Shown here: positions 6,691 to 10,762 of the stretch, piece after piece
How positions within the stretch are numbered: the stretch's first letter is position 1
How the letters are laid out: each line of letters starts with the position of its first letter
NCBI GenBank assembly: GCA_014904985.1
Contig: MU128946.1
Location: 284,475-295,236 of the forward strand
Source: Hydnum rufescens UP504
Taxonomy: Eukaryota; Basidiomycota; Agaricomycetes; Cantharellales; Hydnaceae
DNA length: 10,762 nucleotides
Reading direction: 5' to 3'
The notes under the pieces: model-generated
Databases searched by the model: none
The model's input: only the letters and a program-made list of their open reading frames with translations
What the model was told of the DNA's origin: nothing
Position numbers and translations under genes: made by a program

Positions 6691-7079
6691 AGTCCGTCTG
6701 GGCAACTGAAGACTTGAGCAACGTCCCGTCCGAAGGATACGGACAGCGGTTCCACACGCAAAGCCACCCGAAACTTCACGGATCACAATCCGCGGCTTTT
6801 CCAACGGTCAGCAGGTGAAAGGATGCTCCTCGCTGCCGGCCGCCTTCCGCGTCCACACAACTGATACATGACGGAATCAGAATGACATGGTTCTTTCTCC
6901 AAATGATGAGAGGGAACTGCCTCTGAAAATGCTTCCACCTAGCTATAACCCTCGTTTATTAGCCTCACCTCGATCCGCTCCCTCTCCGAAGACTAGACGA
7001 CAGTGAAGTCACAGGCTAAATCCAATCCCCCCCGGACTGGCAGCCATCTGTGCCGGAACACTCTAACTGGTTCAGGAGC

Positions 7080-7350
7080 AACCGGGCTGTTCCATGGACC
7101 GGCTTATGCAAGGAGAATGGATTAGCACGTTGGTCCGTCGCCCCATCAGGACCGGTCTAACGTCTTCAACCTCGTGGACTCAACTCGCAATGGCTGGATC
7201 TGTCTTGACAGAAGTGAGAGTCATCCTCCAGATTGCCGCCCCACTCCGAACCCCGTGTGTGTCTCTCCGTGTCCGACCGTAAAGACCAAATTGTATGCAT
7301 GGGCACACTGCTCAAACCACAACCCGGAAGTGGACTGGGACCAGGGAGGC
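7080..7350 (+). pseudogene. Retroviral-type aspartic protease remnant
   Basis: The C-terminal landmark of fungal Ty3/Gypsy proteases, here HNPEVDW, is intact at 7318-7338. About 110-130 nt upstream, AGSVLTEVRVILQI (about 7193-7235) matches the family's AGSITEVV.L.LQI block, preceded by a VDST/NG-like stretch. The catalytic D-S/T-G triad expected near 7090-7110 is not recognisable (the local frame reads QGEWIS). The region from 6690 to 7080 between zinc knuckle and protease shows no recognisable motif. Confidence 0.65.
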
Positions 7351-7689
7351 TGACGCTGACCGCCGTCTGACTGCCAGAAAAAGAATCCGGTAGAGTACGG
7401 AATAGAAATCCCGACGAGAGAAGACGGGGTCGCATAAGCTGTGGAACCTCAGACACGAGCCCCCGCACTGGACACGATGATGAGGCACCTGCACTTGGAA
7501 AGGGATTGCTATTTTTACGCCACCTACTTCTGCTGCGAGGACAGCGGCAACCCCTCCGGACAATTCCCGCGAACGTCCCACCGCCCTTCTCAAGGCTGGA
7601 ACGAGCTGCTAAGATCGAAGAGGAGACGAACTGCAACCTCTTCAGGAGCTCCTACCGCTGAGGATCCGGTGCCGGTGATGTGTCCAAGA

Positions 7690-8293
7690 GTGTTCTCAGA
7701 AGCTCCTTTGACAACTCACTACCGGAAGGCATGGACCACCCGATTGAGCTCTCCGTCAAGAAGGACGACTCGCTACCTGCCTCCGGGCCCAATGTTCCCG
7801 CAGCTGTCTCCAGTGACAGGAGAAGCGACTCGCGACGACCTGGCTCCCTGAAAGGAGAATCTGCATCTACCGGCTCGACATCCGTAGGCCGCTCCAAACT
7901 TCCCAATGCCGTTCAGTGTTCCTGTCGTGAAGAAAGGATGAGGGTTCGCGCTAGTCCTGAGGACCTGACCGGAAGAACCCTCAACGCCATCATGGGTTGA
8001 GAACGCATACCCTCACCCCTGATCTCTCGATACATCCTCGACTCGCCGTGGGCCAAATGTCGGCCCGAACCTTCGACCTCCGGTGGGGATCCTCCAGAAA
8101 TCCGGATGCAACCAGGGACGATGGCACAGCAGCCATTCCGCGCCACCTGAGGAGTGTCTCGACCCCCATTGGTAACCTCGGTTCTTCAGAGCTTTGCAAC
8201 GCCTCCCCGCCGGATGTCCAGAAACTGATCCTGCATCCCTCAGGGGTGGACTCGACCAATGGAGTCATCTTTGTACTGGTGACATCATTTGCT
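7690..8293 (+). pseudogene. pol: Reverse transcriptase remnant (fingers and palm)
   Basis: The block begins with a VFSE..SFDNSLPEG and DHPIEL sequence (to about 7750), the usual RT N-terminal boundary of fungal chromoviruses. It continues with GPMFP-LSPV (about 7784), PFSVPVVKK (about 7910-7935), LNAIM (about 7980) and a PHPLIS-like segment. TFDLRWG at 8069-8089 holds the first catalytic Asp. QKLI lies near 8219. The catalytic YxDD box is damaged: at 8272-8285 TACTGGTGACATC lacks bases needed to read Y-L-D-D. Domains fall in all three frames. After 8293 a T-rich block replaces the expected thumb. Confidence 0.8.
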
Positions 8294-8575
8294 TTTGCGT
8301 TAGATCTATCAAGATTTTATCTGATTTTTTTTGGACTTTTTTCTTGTTTCTTTTCCTTATTTTTTCTTCTCAGTACCTCTGGGCAATACAACTCTTCTGA
8401 AACTTTTGGTATTTTGTTGAGTTTTTTCTTTGATTGTTTTTTTTTTTTTTTCTTTCAATATATTTTGGATTTTTTTCTATTTTTTGTGTTCTTATTTTTT
8501 TTTCTTCTTTGTTTTTGATGTATCTTTGGATCCTCTGTCTTCAGTTTTTTTTGTCGCGTGAGGGTATTTTCGTAC
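8294..8575. repeat. T-rich low-complexity block inside the pol remnant
   Basis: The plus strand is dominated by T runs (the longest at 8437-8451), with a more mixed island at about 8371-8403 (CAGTACCTCTGGGCAATAC). It lies exactly between the damaged YxDD box and the FLGF/NFY block, where about 250 nt of RT thumb would be expected. It thus replaces, or is inserted in, coding sequence. It is not a plausible intron: I see no branch site or flanking pair consistent with splicing. Confidence 0.75.
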
Positions 8576-8594
8576 TTTGTTCTCAGTAGCTTTT

Positions 8595-9150
8595 ATAAAC
8601 CTGGAAGAAAACATCATTCTTAGGGTTCGATGTAACTTCTACCCCAACGATCTCACTCTCAGGATTTCGCCAAGCGTTGCTAGACCTCTAAAACGGAGTC
8701 TCACCGACGGAAAGAACTCACCCTTCGGTGGACGATGCAGAAGTACACGCTTCTTAAACTGAAAGCATCGTCACTTTGCAGCGATTCCTGGCTTTGTCCT
8801 CCCGAGTCGGACTGCGTCTCGATGCAGGTGGACGCTCTGGGTAATGCAACGGGCTGTGACTTGCTCCAATCCGAAGCATTGATGGAAGTGGCACCCAGTG
8901 GGCTCTCTGGTCGACAGCAGCATTTCGAGACGAGAGAACTAGCACCGTACAAGGAACTCAGTTAGCCATTCATCCCGAGCTTGGAAGCTTGAGAGACTAC
9001 TTCCGAAGGTTCCCCTCACTCAGTCGACGATCCTGATGACCGACAGGCATCCAGTACTTCGGATCTGCCCAGAAGTTGAACCGGGCAAGGGTGGCATTAT
9101 TCTCGTCATCGGTCCACTCCCTCCAAACCGTCTCTGAAGACGTCCGGTAG
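8595..9150 (+). pseudogene. RT connection and RNase H remnant
   Basis: NFY at 8633-8641 is preceded by an L-R-V-R-C segment corresponding to FLGFCNFY; then ARPL (about 8680), LLKLKA and a LCSDS/LCPPES stretch before RNase H. The first catalytic Asp is kept in MQVDALGNATG (about 8822-8855; GAC at 8831). LSGRQQHFETRELAPYKEL (to about 8960) corresponds to the LS...F...EL.. segment. MTDRH at 9036-9050 is the TDH motif, followed by AQKLNRA (9067-9088), a strong fungal Gypsy signature. These motifs lie in more than one frame. Confidence 0.82.
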
Positions 9151-9289
9151 CCTGAGCCCTCCTCATTCCCAGTCAGCAATCCACCATGGGAGTCTGACAT
9201 TCCGACGTGGTGCTCCTGACAACCGGCTGCCTCAGACACGGGCCACCACTCCCCCGGACGTCTGCACACGTCGCGAGGGCCAGTCGGAG

Positions 9290-10330
9290 CTGATGGGCAC
9301 GGATTAAAGGGCATGAGAGTCGACGCTTAAGTGGTCCGATCTTCTAAGGAGCTGAATGGTATGCGACTGAAGCCACCTAGAAGATTGGGAACTCATGGCT
9401 CCACGGTTCTCTATCCCAGGCCCCGCGATCATGGCTTCCCGTTGGCCAAACTCGCGTCATGATTCGTGCACGACCCTATGATACCTCGACCAACCGCGTC
9501 ATGCCCCGCGGTGGAAGATGTACGGCTGGTATCCGCACTCCCTGGTGATACGGGTCGGTCTTCGATAATCTGCGACTCGTGCTCTGTATGTGGACATCTT
9601 GAACTAGACCGAAACCTTCCCTTCAAGCGTCGGAAACATCACCCCAACCCTGTGCCGGACCGTGCGATGCGAAGGTCATATCCGTGACATGTCACGACCC
9701 TGGAATCCATGGTGCTTGACGATGACTGACGTCTCCTCGCGACCCTAATATCCAACACAATATGCATGCCACGACGACACAGTCGATCTGCGGCTGTCTG
9801 TTCTGAGCCAACGTGTTGGCAAGACATCATGGCTTTGGAACATGGTGCTATGCGACCAACTAGGCTCCACTTTCTTCCAAGTTCGATTACGGACCTGACT
9901 CACCTCCCTTTGGATTAAACCTTTCTCGACACGCATTCACCAAAAGAACCCCGATGGAATGGACATAGACAGTGAGCATCGTCAATCGGAAATGAGCATA
10001 CCTCCGTCTTTTTTAACCACTGCAAACGACTGGGCGGATGGTCCTATTGGCGAATTCGATATAACAACCCGTGACCTCTACATGCCGACCCCACCCATTC
10101 CGCACTGGATCCGGACAGGCCCCGCCTTGGCCTGAACAGATCCGTGCGGGACGGTGCGAAGCCCCAAAACGCTCGGGACTTCATCATCGGCCGGTGGTGG
10201 AATGGCTAGGACCCGAAGCAGGTCCGCTTAGGGGCCTGCGAGAAGGACATCGGCACACTTCTTATGATGCCACCCGCCACGACCCTCGCGAATAACTACA
10301 CGATGGCGACCAGTCTTGGCTAGCATGCCG
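9290..10330 (+). pseudogene. Integrase remnant
   Basis: The HHCC zinc-finger parts are visible: VHDP (His at 9469), RHAPRWKM (His at 9500, in another frame) and CDSCSVC (Cys at 9580 and 9589, C-x2-C). A LDRNLPF segment follows, and PVPDRA near 9650 fits the LPVP.RPW..IS block. In the catalytic core, VLCDQLGSTF (9845-9874) is the second-Asp box. DGMDIDSEH (about 9953-9979) holds a Glu at the position of the third acidic residue (DGQTER in the family). EFDITT near 10053 corresponds to EFAYNN. The first Asp box near 9700 is doubtful. The enzyme is broken by stops and frameshifts. Confidence 0.78.
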
Positions 10331-10529
10331 CGAACTCTCCCGCCGCGCCCACTTAACGAAAACACGTCCCCGCAAATGGCTGACGTAAAGTTCATAAAGT
10401 TCTCCCGCTCTGCATCCATCCTCAAACCTACTCTCCTGCGTCATGCGTATCCACCACGTGTTCCACTTTAGAACTTGCCGCCATTTCCACGGAGCACATT
10501 CCGCGAAGACCAGCTCACCCACCACGCCC

Positions 10530-10722
10530 CACATCTTACGAGGGTGACAGGGTAGCTCATAAGTCGGCGTAATTGGATAACTTCCAGTATTCGCGGAATC
10601 CGTAACCTAGTGACAGTGGAAGGGCGTACACCGGCTTCCGCAACTGATGGGTCAAAGCACTGGACAACACCCGGCGATGGCCGTCCTCAGGCGAATTCCA
10701 CGGATCAGTCCGGAGGCCCGAG
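10530..10722 (+). pseudogene. C-terminal chromodomain remnant
   Basis: YEGDRV at 10537-10554 corresponds to the YEVE.I that opens chromovirus chromodomains, followed by a DNFQY.. stretch for the LEYLVKW position. About 150 nt later a LDNT...W....GEFHG segment (about 10660-10705) corresponds to L.NA.E.V.EFH. Chromodomains direct integration to heterochromatin in intact chromoviruses. The match is by eye and weak in the middle; the region 10330-10530 is the poorly conserved integrase C-terminus, with only a VFH-like trace near 10460. Confidence 0.6.
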
Positions 10723-10762
10723 ACGCATTAACTCATCCGTGCGTTCGCAGTCATACCTCTCC

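Larger units (their letters stand above)
5199..10722 (+). mobile_element. Chromovirus copy 1 (Ty3/Gypsy LTR retrotransposon), nearly full length, decayed
   Basis: In one orientation and in canonical order the stretch contains traces of an LTR, a primer-binding site, gag with zinc knuckle, protease, RT, RNase H, integrase and a C-terminal chromodomain. Its internal length of about 5 kb matches known fungal chromoviruses. No domain is in a single frame: consecutive motifs fall in different frames with stops between, so it has accumulated many indels and substitutions. The GC content is not lowered, so C-to-T RIP-type mutation does not explain the decay. The 3' LTR is not in the window. Motif spelling resembles Agaricomycete elements such as the marY1 group; that placement is from memory and unverified. 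Confidence 0.88.

Noticed and set aside
7997..8518. Plus-strand frame of 173 codons ending in a Phe-rich tail
   Set aside because: The first half is one of three frames through the RT remnant and the tail is the T-rich block. It is not a separate gene.

Overview
The window looks like non-coding and transposon-rich DNA from a eukaryotic nuclear genome, most likely a basidiomycete fungus. Two observations point that way. The left part holds short spliceosomal introns of 103-116 nt with fungal-type CTRAY branch sites. The right part holds decayed Ty3/Gypsy chromovirus copies whose surviving motifs (a VFSE.SFDNLPEG-like block before RT, TFDLRWG, AQKLNR in RNase H, a C-terminal chromodomain) resemble Agaricomycete elements as I remember them. 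The species is an inference. I see no intact protein-coding gene.

Region 1 (1-1160) is a large foldback. Two imperfect arms of about 310 nt (about 421-734 and 738-1054) are mirrored around position 736. The similarity continues outward on both sides, so the left side carries a minus-strand copy of the same intron unit that lies on the plus strand at 1161-1265. The left arm also contains an expanded CTG/CAG-type tract (228-366) that the right arm lacks.

Region 2 (about 1131-2616) is the most unusual part. It is a tandem array of alternating A and B exon-like blocks separated by five canonical introns. Every intron carries nearly the same hairpin (core GCAAAAAGAGCAGC, tetraloop, GCTGCTCTTTTTGC) between its 5' splice site and its branch point. 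Every exon-like block ends in a second GC-rich hairpin 3-12 nt before the 5' splice site. Stem-flanking bases differ between copies but change in pairs, which argues that the folded structure is conserved. Reading frames are not conserved between copies, so a structured, spliced non-coding RNA is the simplest reading.

Region 3 (about 2617-4130) holds no recognised gene. The plus strand is purine-rich from about 3140 to 4130.

Region 4 (about 4140-4950) is the RNase H domain and the beginning of the integrase of one chromovirus remnant. An A-rich block (4957-5190) interrupts it.

Region 5 (about 5199-10722) is a second, nearly full-length but heavily decayed chromovirus in the same orientation. 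It has an LTR-like stretch, a possible primer-binding site, gag, zinc knuckle, protease, RT, RNase H, integrase and chromodomain in canonical order. Frameshifts and stops occur throughout. A T-rich block (about 8294-8575) sits where the RT thumb should be. The 3' LTR would lie beyond the window.
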